DNA from: Cyclostephanos tholiformis | Taxonomy: Eukaryota; Bacillariophyta; Thalassiosirophyceae; Thalassiosirales; Thalassiosiraceae | Reading direction: 5' to 3' | NCBI GenBank assembly: GCA_036939975.1 | Contig: JALLPB010001742.1 | Span: forward strand, 1-17,625 | Length of the DNA stretch: 17,625 nt | In this document: positions 17,151-17,625 of the stretch, one piece after another | How positions within the stretch are numbered: the first letter of the stretch is position 1 | How the letters are laid out: the number at the start of each line of letters is the position of its first letter | Made by a program: the position numbers and the translations under genes | Notes under the pieces: model-generated | What the model was told of the DNA's origin: nothing | Databases searched by the model: none | What the model saw: the letters and a program-made list of their open reading frames with translations, nothing else

Positions 17151-17625
17151 ATGTTTATCATATGACCATTTGCAAAGATCGATATCCTTCTTAAATGCAC
17201 CAAAGAAAGGGTCTGGAGACACGTATACCATAGCCAAATCACTGCAAATGATGTCATACTTGGTAGCTATCTCTGAGGCAATCGGATTTGAAATCTGGAG
17301 ACAAGCTGCCACTGCAGCAATAGGGCGATGAGGCAAATTTGTTTCACGGAGAGAGAGGGGCAACATCCAAGGACGAGGGGGTACTTGTTGGAGGAATTCG
17401 CTCGGGCTGCTCCCAATACCAGAATTTGTCGCTATTTCACGTTAGTGTTGACCAGGCCCCAGCGGCCGGGTCGGTGCTTTGGAGTAACTGTTCACTTCTT
17501 AGTTTAGATGTTGCTATTCGTCACTCACAAAAATTATGGATAAAAAATCTGGGGAAATTGCCCCTCATGTGATCTCAGTCAGGATCCACTTCAACCTTCA
17601 AGTTGCAGTCTGTCCAGCTAAGATA

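Larger units (their letters stand above)
14802..17440 (-). pseudogene. Copia pol: PDZ-like domain, reverse transcriptase and RNase H, multiply frameshifted
   Basis: Leftward: PDZ-like block (17150-16990); a TRDKLLRQDDW block and QLDQYDAQ (16735-16640); RT motif A VDVSNAFAEA (catalytic Asp codon 16410-16412), the LSAMQG..ES..LWEKHAD block, and the active-site box QVDD (16115-16126), where Gln replaces the usual Tyr; the thumb/connection block WAGVGKMIWAMTTCHPD; HYHGLKHALKYLHSTR; RNase H with AGSSTEAEF (15349-15366), LYEDNDACTTMANAQ and DIKYFALSKWV. Damage: TGA at 16736-16738, 16547-16549 and 16031-16033; frameshifts near 17000, 16750, 15700 and 15495, and a 7-bp tandem duplication at 15255-15268. 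The 15495 lesion removes one base from the codon of an expected RNase H Asp. The final stop is supplied by the LTR's own first three bases. Confidence 0.85.
14429..17625 (-). mobile_element. Ty1/copia retrotransposon of diatom type, 3' part, decayed; runs off the window
   Basis: Read leftward on the minus strand from the window end: a weakly recognisable segment, a PDZ-like domain, RT, RNase H, a purine-rich tract and the 3' LTR. The RT-before-RNase H order directly ahead of the 3' LTR, with no integrase between, is the Ty1/copia arrangement; gag, protease and integrase should lie to the right, outside the window. Sequence above about 17440 has stops in all relevant frames and could be another insertion. 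Confidence 0.88.

Noticed and set aside
1..17625. tRNA or rRNA genes
   Set aside because: No cloverleaf with a GTTCRAnnC arm and no rRNA core sequence was seen by eye on either strand; a tRNA scan would be needed to exclude a diverged one.

Overview
The window looks like nuclear DNA of a diatom, probably a centric (Thalassiosirales-like) species. The reasons are: a spliced, secreted gene of the FEA1/ISIP2A (phytotransferrin) iron-uptake family with short GT-AG introns; a Ty1/copia element of the type common in diatoms; a second retroelement whose gag and reverse-transcriptase blocks I have only met in diatom genomes; and an intronless MFS transporter with a signal-peptide-led N-terminal extension. 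No database search was possible, so family calls rest on motifs and remembered family patterns.

Layout: 1-1.4 kb is the 5' part of an LTR-type retrotransposon on the plus strand (primer-binding-site-like sequence, gag with a zinc-knuckle-like motif, two in-frame TGA stops). At about 1.38-1.48 kb it meets the truncated end of a second, minus-strand retroelement that runs to about 5.2 kb: RT (1.47-2.85 kb), gag with a Cys-rich motif (3.0-4.75 kb) and a 5' leader made of 60-bp tandem repeats (4.8-5.19 kb). 5.9-7.7 kb holds an intact, very GC- and CpG-rich MFS transporter gene. 7.74-8.41 kb is AT-rich repeat-bearing spacer. 8.4-10.9 kb is a full-length, uninterrupted MULE-type transposase. 10.9-11.7 kb is spacer with a G14 tract inside an inverted repeat. 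11.7-13.66 kb is the four-exon FEA1/ISIP2A-like gene, whose upstream region carries an imperfect direct duplication (13.70-14.19 kb). A cluster of stem-loops and a two-base N ambiguity lie at 14.33-14.42 kb. From 14.43 kb to the window end is a decayed minus-strand Ty1/copia element: a 376-bp 3' LTR, then RNase H, RT and a PDZ-like domain, broken by frameshifts and TGA stops.

The three genes that look functional (MFS, MULE, FEA1-like) are all on the minus strand and free of nonsense codons. The minus-strand retroelements between them are nonsense-riddled and CpG-poor. The strongest leads for follow-up are the duplicated upstream region of the iron-family gene, the PDZ-like module inside the copia polyprotein, the TGA-biased, CpG-depleted decay of the retroelements, and the intact MULE transposase with two zinc-binding modules but no visible terminal inverted repeats.
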